This document shows positions 6,419 through 14,275 of a DNA stretch of 24,896 nt, one piece after another. Within the stretch, counting starts at the first letter, position 1, and every line of letters begins with the position of its first letter. This stretch comes from JAANXG01 sp049583715. GTDB lineage: Bacteria > Pseudomonadota > Gammaproteobacteria > Arenicellales > JAANXG01. Under the pieces are notes generated by a model. It was not told where the DNA came from. It saw only the letters and a list, made by a program, of their open reading frames with translations, and ran no database searches. The stretch spans positions 1 to 24,896 of the forward strand of contig JBAUWJ010000313.1 of the NCBI GenBank assembly GCA_049583715.1. Direction: 5' to 3'. The position numbers were made by a program, and so were the translations under genes.

Positions 6419-7966
6419 TCACGGGAGGTAAGGGTCGCTCCTGGTGGGTGGCAGGCTCGGGTCGTGGCGGAGCGAGAAGATCACGCCCATGCCGTACTCG
6501 CGCCAGCCGCGATCCCAGTCCTCGATATCGCTGCCGTCCCGCCAGGGATCGCCGGGCAGAGAGAAACCGCCGTTGCTCAGGTAGCTCCTGTACTGGATGC
6601 GAGGGTCATCGGGGCTGAGATTGCCGGTTTGCGGCAGCACGTTCTTCATCGTCAGGCAGTGTGCGATGTATCCGGCCAGGTAATCGCGGGCCCGCAAGGC
6701 GTTGGACTGCGAGCGTCGTACACCGAATTGCTGCCTCTCGAGGTTCAGGACGTGGGCCGCGAAGGCGTCCGCCAGCCAGAACGCCCTGACATACGGTGCC
6801 TGCCGGTCGAGAAACGCCGGATCGTAGCGAACACGTGCACTCCCGGGGTCGTAGCCGACGCCGCCGCCCTGTGCCTGGGACGCGGGGCTTCGATAGTACG
6901 TCAAGCCGCTCCGGCGCAGGCAGGTGTCAATGCCCTGCAACAGACGGGCGACGGTCTCAGAGGGTTCCGGGGGCTGCGCGGTCGGATTCGTGGGCCGTAC
7001 CGTTGACCCTGCACCGTTGCAGTCCTCCCTCACGATGCCTTTGGCCGCCGCGTCGTTGCAGTCGCTTCGCACGATGCCCTTGGCGCCGCCATGAGCACCC
7101 TCCCCCTGCTGGCCGGCGCCGCCTGAGGCGGACGCTCCGGGCTCCCGGGTACCGGCGTCACCGGGTGGCCGTCCTTCCGACCGTTTCGACTCGACCTCTT
7201 CGAGAATCTCCCGGCCGACTTTTGCGGCAAGCTCGAACGCGCGGTCAAAGCAGGACCGGTTTTCATCCAGGGCTTCATTCGCCTGCCGGTGCTCCTGCTG
7301 AGCCTGCTTGATGAGCTGACCCTCCCGCGGCTCCAGCGATTGTCTTGCCTGTTCGTAGAGCTTGTTCGCAGTTTCGAGCAGCGACAACGCACGCTGCGCG
7401 TTGCCCCAGCACTTGCTCACGGCGCCTTGAATGCGCTCGGAGCCCTGGCCGAGCTTCTGTGCCTGCCTCCGGCATTCCGCCCGCGCGGTACCGACCGTCC
7501 AGGGCGCGCCGCTGGCGTTGCGCACGGCGTGGTCGCAGTCCTGCGCCGCCTGGAGTCCGGGGTCGATGCCGTTCATGAGGCTGCGCGCGTCATGCCCGGC
7601 CTCGAAGAGCCTTTGCGCCTTCTGGATCTCTTCCTGAGAGACATCGCCCGAATAGGAGCCGTTCACCTCGTAGTATGGCGAAGAGGCCGGTTCGGTGGAG
7701 AGATTCGACTGGCCGGTATCCGATGCAGCCCAAGCCTGTCCGAACGGGCACACGCAGAACGCGAAGAAAAAATACTGGATTCGCCGAGTGACCGCAGTAT
7801 CGCGGTTCCGATTGACCCCGGGCGCATCGTCACCTCGACTCCGTCCATGCCCGGCATCGGTGGGCGGTTCAATACGATCGCCGGCGCACCGAGGGTCGGC
7901 CCGGCGCCATCGACGGTCCAGGATATTCTGAAAATGGTTCGGATCGCAGGTGCAGGCCGGCTTCAT
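6419..7966 (-). CDS. Secreted protein with helical region and degenerate metallopeptidase-like C-terminus
   Basis: I do not recognise a named family for this protein of about 515 residues. A signal-peptide-like segment (RRIQYFFFAF...GQAWA, cleavage before ASDTG) is encoded near 7735-7790. A helical Gln/Glu/Arg-rich middle follows, then a Gly/Pro/Ala-rich linker with a tandem AKGIVRxDCN repeat, then a C-terminal domain. Part of that domain, YDPAFLDR...LADAFAAHVLN...RDYLAGYIAHC, lines up by eye with secreted zinc metallopeptidases (YDPxFL...LAHExGHHxxG...ADxxAG) but lacks the HExxH residues. The start is unsettled. The only in-frame ATG is at 7966 and would put about 60 polar residues before the hydrophobic core, and the codons just before the core are GTC, not GTG. 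It may form an operon with the downstream glutamate-synthase-like gene. Confidence 0.7.
   Translation of the reverse strand: MKPACTCDPNHFQNILDRRWRRADPRCAGDRIEPPTDAGHGRSRGDDAPGVNRNRDTAVTRRIQYFFFAFCVCPFGQAWAASDTGQSNLSTEPASSPYYEVNGSYSGDVSQEEIQKAQRLFEAGHDARSLMNGIDPGLQAAQDCDHAVRNASGAPWTVGTARAECRRQAQKLGQGSERIQGAVSKCWGNAQRALSLLETANKLYEQARQSLEPREGQLIKQAQQEHRQANEALDENRSCFDRAFELAAKVGREILEEVESKRSEGRPPGDAGTREPGASASGGAGQQGEGAHGGAKGIVRSDCNDAAAKGIVREDCNGAGSTVRPTNPTAQPPEPSETVARLLQGIDTCLRRSGLTYYRSPASQAQGGGVGYDPGSARVRYDPAFLDRQAPYVRAFWLADAFAAHVLNLERQQFGVRRSQSNALRARDYLAGYIAHCLTMKNVLPQTGNLSPDDPRIQYRSYLSNGGFSLPGDPWRDGSDIEDWDRGWREYGMGVIFSLRHDPSLPPTRSDPYLP
7016..7093 (-). repeat. 39-bp tandem duplication inside the secreted protein gene
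   Basis: Two imperfect direct copies with a 39-base period start at 7016 and 7055, each containing GTTGCAGTC...CACGATGCC..TTGGC. They encode AKGIVRSDCNDAA and AKGIVREDCNGAG, exactly 13 residues each, so the reading frame is kept. Each unit brings one cysteine. Confidence 0.75.
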
Positions 7967-8072
7967 CTCCACCGAGATAGCGCTTCTTCACTGTTTCGCA
8001 AACTAAGTTACGCCACCCTCCCGTTCCTAGCAAGTCTCACAGCCAGGTGCCGCCCGCGCCTTTCTTCTTCGA

Positions 8073-10034
8073 TCAGTGCCGATCCCACGCCTCATCCCGG
8101 TTTCTGATCCAGTTGACCAGCCCGCCGGCGGCGAGGGTGCGCCGCTGGCGATCAGTAAAATCGACGGTAAACGAGATGGTGTCCCCGCTCGCTTTCAGGA
8201 CGGCGTCGATCTTGCCGTCGTCTTCGAGGGACTCGCGGAGATTTCGAAGCGCGAGGACATCCCCTTGCCGGACCTTCTCGTAATCCCCGGCGGACGCGAA
8301 CCGCAGCGGCAGCACACCATAGTTGATGAGGTTTTGAAGGTGGATGCGGGCGAAGGACTTGGCGGCCACCAGTCGCAGACCGAGAAAACGCGGCGCTACG
8401 GCGGCGTGCTCGCGGCTCGAGCCCTGACCATAGTTCTCTCCGCCGACTACTGCGTGCCCCCCCTGCTCCTTCACTTGACCGGCACGCTCGGGGTAACTGT
8501 CGTCCACGACGTCGAAGACGAACTCGGCGATGCGTGGGATATTGCTCCGGTAGGGCAGCACCTCGGCACCGGCCGGCATGATCTCGTCGGTGGAGATATC
8601 GTCGCCGACCTTGAGCAGCACCGGCAGCTCGAGCTCGTCCGGCATGGAATCGAGTGGCGGCATGGAGTCGATGTTGGGTCCCTTCACCAGCTCGACGCGC
8701 CTCGCCTCCTCGAGGGCGGGCGGCGCCTGAAAGATCTCCCTGGTCACGACCGGGTCAGCGGGCAGCTCTATGGCCGGGTATTCCATGTCGAGGCCGCGCG
8801 GATCGGTGATGACGCCCCGCAACGCCGATGCCGCCGCCGTCTCCGGGCTGCACAGGAAGACGCTGTCCTCGCGCGTTCCCGAGCGCCCCGGAAAGTTGCG
8901 CGGGACGGTGCGCAGGCTGTTGCGCCCGGTGGCCGGCGCCTGGCCCATCCCGATGCAACCGTTGCAGCCGGCCTGGTGCAACCGGGCCCCCGCATGGATG
9001 AGATCTGCCAGCGGTCCCTCGCGCAGCAGCGTCTCCAGTATGGACCTGGAAGTGGGATTGATGTCGAAGGACACCCGCGCCGCCGTACGCCGTCCGCGCA
9101 CGATACCGGCAGCGATCGCGAAGTCGCGAAAACCCGGATTAGCCGAGGAACCGATATAGGATTGGTAGATCTCCTCGCCTTCCACCTCTCGCACCGGCAC
9201 GACATCACCCGGGCTCGAAGGCTTCGCGATCAAGGGCTCCAGCGCCGACAGGTCTATCTCGTCGTTGACGTCGTAGTCCGCACCGGGGTCTGCACTCCAG
9301 GGCTGCCAGTCTTCCTCGCGCCGATGCCGGCGCAGGAACGTGCGGGTCTCGTGATCAGACGGGAAAACCGTCGACGTGGCGCCGAGCTCGGCGCCCATGT
9401 TGGCAATCACGTGGCGATCCATGGCACTGAGCGACTCGAGACCCGGCCCATGATACTCGATGATGCGTCCCACGCCGCCCTTGACGCCATGGCGGCGCAG
9501 CATCTCGAGGATGACGTCCTTGGCGCTGACCCAGTCGGGCAGCGCGCCGGTCAGGCGCACACCCCAGATCTCCGGCATCTTGAAGGAAAAGGGCTCGCCC
9601 GCCATGGCCATCGCGACGTCAATGCCGCCCGCGCCGATGGCCAGCATACCCAGCGAGCCCGCCGCCGGCGTATGGCTGTCGGAGCCGAGCAAGGTCCTGC
9701 CCGGCTTGCCGAAGTACTGCATGTGAAGCGGGTGGCTCACGCCGTTGCCCGGCGGGCTGTACCAGACGCCGAACCGTCGGCACGCACTCTCCAGGAAGAG
9801 ATGGTCGTCGGGGTTCTTGTAGTCGCTCTGGATCAGGTTGTGGTCCACATACTGCACGGAGACTTGCGTGCACACGCGCTCTGTCTCCATCGCTTCCAGG
9901 GCGAGCATGACGAGCGTTCCGGTGGCGTCCTGGGTCAGTGATTGATCGATCTTCAAGCCGATGCGCCGGCCGGGTGCGAGCTCGCCCTCCACGAGATGAT
10001 TTTCAATCAGTTTTCGGGACAGATTAACCGCCAT
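8073..10034 (-). CDS. Aconitate hydratase family protein (about 650-residue type)
   Basis: The 653-residue single chain carries both the aconitase catalytic domains and the swivel domain. It is shorter than AcnA (about 890) and resembles the Aquifex-type aconitases. It should interconvert citrate and isocitrate, though a related hydro-lyase substrate cannot be excluded. Motifs include DHNLIQSD (64-71), GSDSHTPAAGSLGMLAIG near 117-134, CNGCIGMG with Cys357 and Cys360, a FPGRSGTRED loop near 380, and the swivel-domain GDDISTDEIMPAG and NYGQGSSREHAAVAPRFLG. The third cluster cysteine, normally in GSCTN, reads GSSANPG here (Ser297). The ATG at 10034 has AAGGT eight bases upstream. The gene is divergent from the ATP-grasp gene. 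No other TCA-cycle gene lies nearby. Confidence 0.9.
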   Translation of the reverse strand: MAVNLSRKLIENHLVEGELAPGRRIGLKIDQSLTQDATGTLVMLALEAMETERVCTQVSVQYVDHNLIQSDYKNPDDHLFLESACRRFGVWYSPPGNGVSHPLHMQYFGKPGRTLLGSDSHTPAAGSLGMLAIGAGGIDVAMAMAGEPFSFKMPEIWGVRLTGALPDWVSAKDVILEMLRRHGVKGGVGRIIEYHGPGLESLSAMDRHVIANMGAELGATSTVFPSDHETRTFLRRHRREEDWQPWSADPGADYDVNDEIDLSALEPLIAKPSSPGDVVPVREVEGEEIYQSYIGSSANPGFRDFAIAAGIVRGRRTAARVSFDINPTSRSILETLLREGPLADLIHAGARLHQAGCNGCIGMGQAPATGRNSLRTVPRNFPGRSGTREDSVFLCSPETAAASALRGVITDPRGLDMEYPAIELPADPVVTREIFQAPPALEEARRVELVKGPNIDSMPPLDSMPDELELPVLLKVGDDISTDEIMPAGAEVLPYRSNIPRIAEFVFDVVDDSYPERAGQVKEQGGHAVVGGENYGQGSSREHAAVAPRFLGLRLVAAKSFARIHLQNLINYGVLPLRFASAGDYEKVRQGDVLALRNLRESLEDDGKIDAVLKASGDTISFTVDFTDRQRRTLAAGGLVNWIRNRDEAWDRH

Positions 10035-10103
10035 ATCAGGTTACCTTGCGGCAGGTCGTCAAGCATTCCTCGCAACTATGGCAGGCGTGCCGCAGCGTTT
10101 GCA

Positions 10104-10116
10104 TTAACAAAGTTAA
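10104..10116. promoter_or_regulatory. 13-bp palindrome in the divergent acn / ATP-grasp region
   Basis: TTAACAAAGTTAA is a perfect inverted repeat (5-bp arms, 3-base centre) in a short AT-rich patch within an otherwise GC-rich gap. It lies 70 bases upstream of the aconitase start and about 160 upstream of the ATP-grasp start. This is a reasonable place for an operator, but no regulator family can be named from it. Confidence 0.35.
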
Positions 10117-10276
10117 ATACGTGAACACCGCATCCGGGCGCAGCGAGACGCCTCAATTGTCTGTGTTAGACTATTCGGGAGAGCGGCGCTCGCGACAGTG
10201 CCGCTTCACCTGCCGGTGCCCGAACATGGGGACCCGTTTTTGGATTCCGCACGAGCCGCAAAATGCCGGAGGGATG

Positions 10277-11599
10277 ATGAAGAAGCACCAGATCTACGTG
10301 ATAGGCCTCAACGAGTTCAATCTTCGGAAGCTGAAGGGCACCCGCGACGCCGAGTCCTGTGAATTTCATGGTGTCATCGACCCGAAGGCGCTCATGGACA
10401 CCGAGGATTTCGCCATGAAGGACCTCATCGAGACCGCACGCCGGGAGCTGCGCAAGGCGCGGCGCGGCGTCGACGCCCTCGTGATCTACTTCGATTTTCC
10501 GGTGAGCACCATGTGGCCGATACTGTGCCGGGAGTTCGGGCTGCGATCACCGTCACTGGAAAGCCTGCTCAAGTGCGAGCACAAGTACTGGAGCCGAATC
10601 CAGCAGAAGGAAGTCATCCCCGAGCACGTTCCCGGCTTCGCGGCCTTCGACCCGGGCCTCGAGGACCCGCTGTCGCAGATCCCCTTCGACTTCCCTTTCT
10701 GGGTCAAGCCCATCAAGTCATCGGGCTCGCGGCTCGGCTTTCGCATCAACAACAAGACCGATTTCGAGGAGGCGGTGCGCATCCTGCGCGACAACATCGA
10801 CTCCATCGCCGATCCTTTCAACTACGTGCTGGAGCAGGCCGACCTGCCGCCGGAGATCGCCGCGGTGGACGGCCATTACTGCCTGGCGGAGCAGATCATC
10901 GGCGGACGCCAGTGCACCGTGGAGGGCTACGTCTTCGAGGGCAAACCGAAGGTCTACGGCATCGTCGATTCGATCCGCCACAAGAACAGGGTCAGCTTCC
11001 TGCGCTACCAGTATCCCTCGCGCCTGCCCGTTGAAGTGAGAAAGCGAATGGCGCGAATCACCAACAAGTACGTCAGGCACGTGGGCTTCGACAACTCCTG
11101 CTTCAACGTGGAGTTCTTCTGGGATGCGAAGAACGACCAGCTCTGGTTCCTTGAGATGAACACGCGCCTCGCCGAGTCGCACTGCGACCTGTTCGAGAAG
11201 ATCGACGGCCGCTCCAACCACGAGATCGCCGTCGACATCGCGCTCGGCCGCAAGCCGGACTATCCGCGCCGCCAGGGCCGGTTCAAGGTCGCCGCCAAGT
11301 TCTTTCACCGCAAGTTCCAGGACGCGGTGGTCAAACGCGTACCGACCAAGGCGGAGATCGCCGGAATCGAGTCGCGGTTCCCCGGCACCACCATCCGGCC
11401 GCAGGTCAAGCGCGGCATGAGATTGTCGGACCTGCCCGAGCAGGACAGCTACAGCTTCGCCGTCGCGCACGTCTTCATGGGGGCGGGCAACCAGAAACGG
11501 CTGCTTCGCAACTACCGGAAAGTGCGCAAGGCCATGGGTTTCGAGTACCGCTTCATCGAGGCCGAGGGTCCGAAGACCTCCTTCGTGCGGGCGGCGTGA
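10277..11599 (+). CDS. ATP-grasp domain carboxylate-amine ligase-like protein
   Basis: The 440-residue protein has an ATP-grasp fold, whose members activate a carboxylate as an acyl phosphate and join it to an amine or thiol. An N-terminal pre-ATP-grasp region (about 1-105) precedes the ATP-binding lysine in FWVKPIKSSGSRLG (Lys144). LAEQIIGGRQCTVEGYVFEGKP forms the second nucleotide-contacting part, and FLEMNTRLAESH holds the Mg-binding Glu293 and Asn295. The last 100 residues contain no motif I recognise. The frame is open from 10046, but GGAGGG at 10268-10273 places the start at the double ATG, most likely 10277. Its stop is 28 bases before the CocE/NonD hydrolase start on the same strand, suggesting a two-gene operon. 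The substrate is unknown. Confidence 0.85.
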   Translation: MKKHQIYVIGLNEFNLRKLKGTRDAESCEFHGVIDPKALMDTEDFAMKDLIETARRELRKARRGVDALVIYFDFPVSTMWPILCREFGLRSPSLESLLKCEHKYWSRIQQKEVIPEHVPGFAAFDPGLEDPLSQIPFDFPFWVKPIKSSGSRLGFRINNKTDFEEAVRILRDNIDSIADPFNYVLEQADLPPEIAAVDGHYCLAEQIIGGRQCTVEGYVFEGKPKVYGIVDSIRHKNRVSFLRYQYPSRLPVEVRKRMARITNKYVRHVGFDNSCFNVEFFWDAKNDQLWFLEMNTRLAESHCDLFEKIDGRSNHEIAVDIALGRKPDYPRRQGRFKVAAKFFHRKFQDAVVKRVPTKAEIAGIESRFPGTTIRPQVKRGMRLSDLPEQDSYSFAVAHVFMGAGNQKRLLRNYRKVRKAMGFEYRFIEAEGPKTSFVRAA

Positions 11600-11627
11600 G
11601 GCGACGCGGCGCGATGGTTGCGGCCGC

Positions 11628-13646
11628 TTGAAGACGGTCGCGCCGTTGCCGCTCCAGGTCCGAGAGCTGGAGCACGTGATGATACGGATGCCGGACGGCT
11701 GCCGGCTGGCGGCGCGCATCTGGATGCCCGCCAACGCGGAGCGCAAGCCGGTGCCGGCGATTCTCGAGTACATCCCCTATCGCAAGCGCGATCTCACGGC
11801 TGAGCGTGACGACATCAACCATCGCTACTTCGCCGGGCACGGCTACGCCGGCGTGCGCGTCGATCTGCGCGGCAGCGGCGAGTCGGAAGGGGTGTTGACG
11901 GACGAGTACCTCCCCATCGAGCTCGAAGACGGATTGCAGGTGCTGCGATGGATCGCCTCCCAGCCCTGGTGCAACGGCCGGATCGGCATGATGGGCATCT
12001 CCTGGGGCGGCTTCAACGGCCTGCAGATCGCCGCCCTCAAGCCCCCGGAGCTGAAAGCGGTCATCACCCTGTGCTCCACCGACGACCGCTACGCCGACGA
12101 CGTCCATTACATGGGCGGCAGCCTGCTGCTGGACAACCTGTCCTGGGCTTCGACCATGTTCTCGCAGAACACCTGTCCGCCGGACCCCGCCCTGGTTCCC
12201 GACTGGCGGGAGCAGTGGATGATGCGATTGAAAGGAAGCGGCCTGTGGCTGGAGACCTGGCTGCGCCATCCCCATCGCGACGAGTATTGGAAGCATGGGT
12301 CGATCTGCGAGGACTTCGCGGCCGTCGAGTGTCCCGTCATGGCCGTCAGCGGTTGGGCGGACGGCTACAGCAACGCCGTGTTCAGGTTGCTGGAGCATCT
12401 CGGCGTTCCCCGCAAGGGGCTGATCGGCCCCTGGAGCCACAGATATCCACACCTCGGCGTGCCCGGGCCGGCGATCAACTTCCTGCGCGAGGCCCTGCGC
12501 TGGTGGGACCAGTGGCTGGGCGAAAAGGACACCGGTGTCATGGACGAGCCCATGCTGCGGGTGTGGATGCAGGACAGCATTCCGCCGCGCCCTTATTATC
12601 ATCACCGGCCCGGTCGGTGGGTGGCGGAGGACGAGTGGCCCTGCGGTCGCATCCGGGAAATCCGGTATCCGCTCGCCCCGGGCGGGCTCGCCGCGCCCGG
12701 GGACACCGTCGAGCGCCGGGAGCTGACCATCCGTTCGCCGCTCAGCGTCGGCCAGTTCGCCGGAAAGTGGTGCTCGTACAGCGACGTCCCGGATCAGCCG
12801 CACGACCAGCGCGCCGAGGACGACGGCTCGCTGGTGTTCGACAGTGCCGCCCTGGAAGAGACTCTGGAAATCCTCGGCGCGCCGGTGGTGGAGCTCGACG
12901 TGGCCGCGGATCGGCCCGTGGCCATGCTGGCGGCGCGGCTGGTGGACGTGGCGCCGGACGACAAAGCCACTCGCGTCAGCTACGGGCTGTTGAACCTCAC
13001 CCATCGCGACGGCCACGAGCACCCTGCCCCCCTGGCGCCCGGCACCCGCTACCGTGTCCGGGTTCACCTGAACGAGATCGCCCAGTCGTTCCCGCCAGGT
13101 CACAGGCTCAGGCTGGGCATCTCGACCTCCTACTGGCCCCTGGCCTGGCCCTCACCCGAGCCGGCGCGGCTCGACGTCTTTACCGGAAACAGCATGCTCA
13201 TCCTGCCGGCTCGCCCGCCCCGCGAGGGGGACGAGACACTCCGGGATCTGGGCGAGCCGGAGGGCGCCCGCCCGCCGCCCAGGACCGAGCTGCGGCCGCC
13301 GATCCGGGAATGGCTGGTCACCCACGATCTCGGCCGGGGCGTCTGCGAGGTCAAGGTGCTCCTCGATGAAGGCATGCACCACCTGGAGCACGTCGACCTC
13401 GATACCCGCGCCCTGGTCGAGGAACGATACTCTTACCGCGACGACGACTATGCGAGCCTGTGCGGCGAGATGCATTGGGAACGAACCTTCAGGCGCGGCA
13501 CCTGGCGGGTGCATACGGTCACGCACACGGTGATGACGTCCGATCCCACGCACTTCATCGTGCGCGCCGATCTCGACGCTTACGAAGGGGACATCCGCGT
13601 CTACAGCGAGAGCTGGGATCGCCGGATCCCGCGGGAGCTCGTTTAG
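11628..13646 (+). CDS. CocE/NonD family serine hydrolase (X-Pro dipeptidyl-peptidase S15-like)
   Basis: The 672-residue enzyme belongs to the alpha/beta-hydrolase group that includes cocaine esterase, alpha-amino-acid ester hydrolases and X-Pro dipeptidyl peptidases. It cleaves esters or amides of amino-acid-like or acyl substrates. The catalytic serine is Ser125 in GISWGG, the acid Asp245 in GWADGYSN and the base His271 in GPWSHRYPH. The oxyanion-type IPYRKRD and DLRGSGESEG are also typical. A jelly-roll domain (about 320-545; VELDVAADRPVAMLAARLVDV) follows. An extra C-terminal segment of about 120 residues exceeds the usual length near 570. No signal peptide is visible, so it should be cytoplasmic. 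The TTG at 11628 has no clear ribosome site, and a start at the GTG/ATG near 11676-11679 is possible. It is probably co-transcribed with the ATP-grasp gene. Confidence 0.9.
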   Translation: MKTVAPLPLQVRELEHVMIRMPDGCRLAARIWMPANAERKPVPAILEYIPYRKRDLTAERDDINHRYFAGHGYAGVRVDLRGSGESEGVLTDEYLPIELEDGLQVLRWIASQPWCNGRIGMMGISWGGFNGLQIAALKPPELKAVITLCSTDDRYADDVHYMGGSLLLDNLSWASTMFSQNTCPPDPALVPDWREQWMMRLKGSGLWLETWLRHPHRDEYWKHGSICEDFAAVECPVMAVSGWADGYSNAVFRLLEHLGVPRKGLIGPWSHRYPHLGVPGPAINFLREALRWWDQWLGEKDTGVMDEPMLRVWMQDSIPPRPYYHHRPGRWVAEDEWPCGRIREIRYPLAPGGLAAPGDTVERRELTIRSPLSVGQFAGKWCSYSDVPDQPHDQRAEDDGSLVFDSAALEETLEILGAPVVELDVAADRPVAMLAARLVDVAPDDKATRVSYGLLNLTHRDGHEHPAPLAPGTRYRVRVHLNEIAQSFPPGHRLRLGISTSYWPLAWPSPEPARLDVFTGNSMLILPARPPREGDETLRDLGEPEGARPPPRTELRPPIREWLVTHDLGRGVCEVKVLLDEGMHHLEHVDLDTRALVEERYSYRDDDYASLCGEMHWERTFRRGTWRVHTVTHTVMTSDPTHFIVRADLDAYEGDIRVYSESWDRRIPRELV

Positions 13647-13684
13647 AGTTCCCGAATGCCCGTGCCACCGGCCGCACGCACCTT

Positions 13685-14101
13685 TTACTTCGCGTTGAGC
13701 GCCCGGGCGGCCCGGTTATAGTCTTTCGCCTTGACCCACAGGATCATGCCGAATCGGCCCTTGCCGGCGGTGACGGCGTCGGCGGCCGTGACGTTGATCT
13801 TCTGGTCCGCCAGACGCTTCAGGACCCGGTAACCGATGCCGACCTGGTCGTCTCCCTGAACCAGGAATCCCCGCTTCACCGTGCTGAGCTTCCACCCCTG
13901 CTTCCTGGCGACGCGCCGCAGTGCGGCCACGTCCTCCGGTACCAGGTCGAGCTGCGCCTTGCCGCCGCCGGTTGGAAACCCGGTCAACGCGACGAGGTTC
14001 ACATTCGCCTCGTCCAGGGCTTCCAACACCTTGATGCCCTGGCCCGCCTGCTGGGCAAGCTTGACGTAGCAATAGCTGACTTTTCGTATGCGGTATGCCA
14101 T
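13685..14101 (-). CDS. Stand-alone tandem ACT-domain protein
   Basis: The 138-residue protein consists of two ACT-like beta-alpha-beta-beta-alpha-beta units, about 6-70 and 76-136. The first has GQGIKVLEALDEANVNLVALTGFP. The second has DDQVGIGYRVLKRLADQKINVTAADAV and the strand GRFGMILWV. ACT domains bind amino acids or other small ligands and usually regulate an attached enzyme. Here there is no catalytic domain, so it is probably a free ligand sensor. A strong GGAGG five bases before the ATG at 14101 fixes the start. It converges on the CocE/NonD hydrolase gene with 38 bases between stops, and the diguanylate cyclase lies upstream on the same strand. The ligand is unknown. Confidence 0.8.
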   Translation of the reverse strand: MAYRIRKVSYCYVKLAQQAGQGIKVLEALDEANVNLVALTGFPTGGGKAQLDLVPEDVAALRRVARKQGWKLSTVKRGFLVQGDDQVGIGYRVLKRLADQKINVTAADAVTAGKGRFGMILWVKAKDYNRAARALNAK

Positions 14102-14275
14102 GCGCCCTCCTTCGTGTGTTGTCGAGTCACCCCGGCTGAGACTCCCTGGTGATGCCGCGTTCCTCGACGCCAGTGTACCGCAGGCCCCGGCGCTCCGACA
14201 CCCGCAGCCGGCACAGCGCCGCGGCCACGGCGTCGGAGGCCAGCCCCGGTTGAGACACGCCGTTCCGCCGCGACC

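Noticed and set aside
8076..9941. 621-residue plus-strand open frame opposite the aconitase gene
   Set aside because: It is an antisense shadow created by GC-rich third positions; the translation has no motif and the opposite strand encodes a clear aconitase.
10030..10059. TTGACG and TGATAT spaced like a promoter on the minus strand before the aconitase
   Set aside because: The -10-like hexamer overlaps the aconitase start codon, so the transcript would begin inside the gene.
11553..13103. 516-residue minus-strand frame opposite the CocE/NonD gene
   Set aside because: Antisense shadow; the plus strand shows a complete serine-hydrolase catalytic triad.
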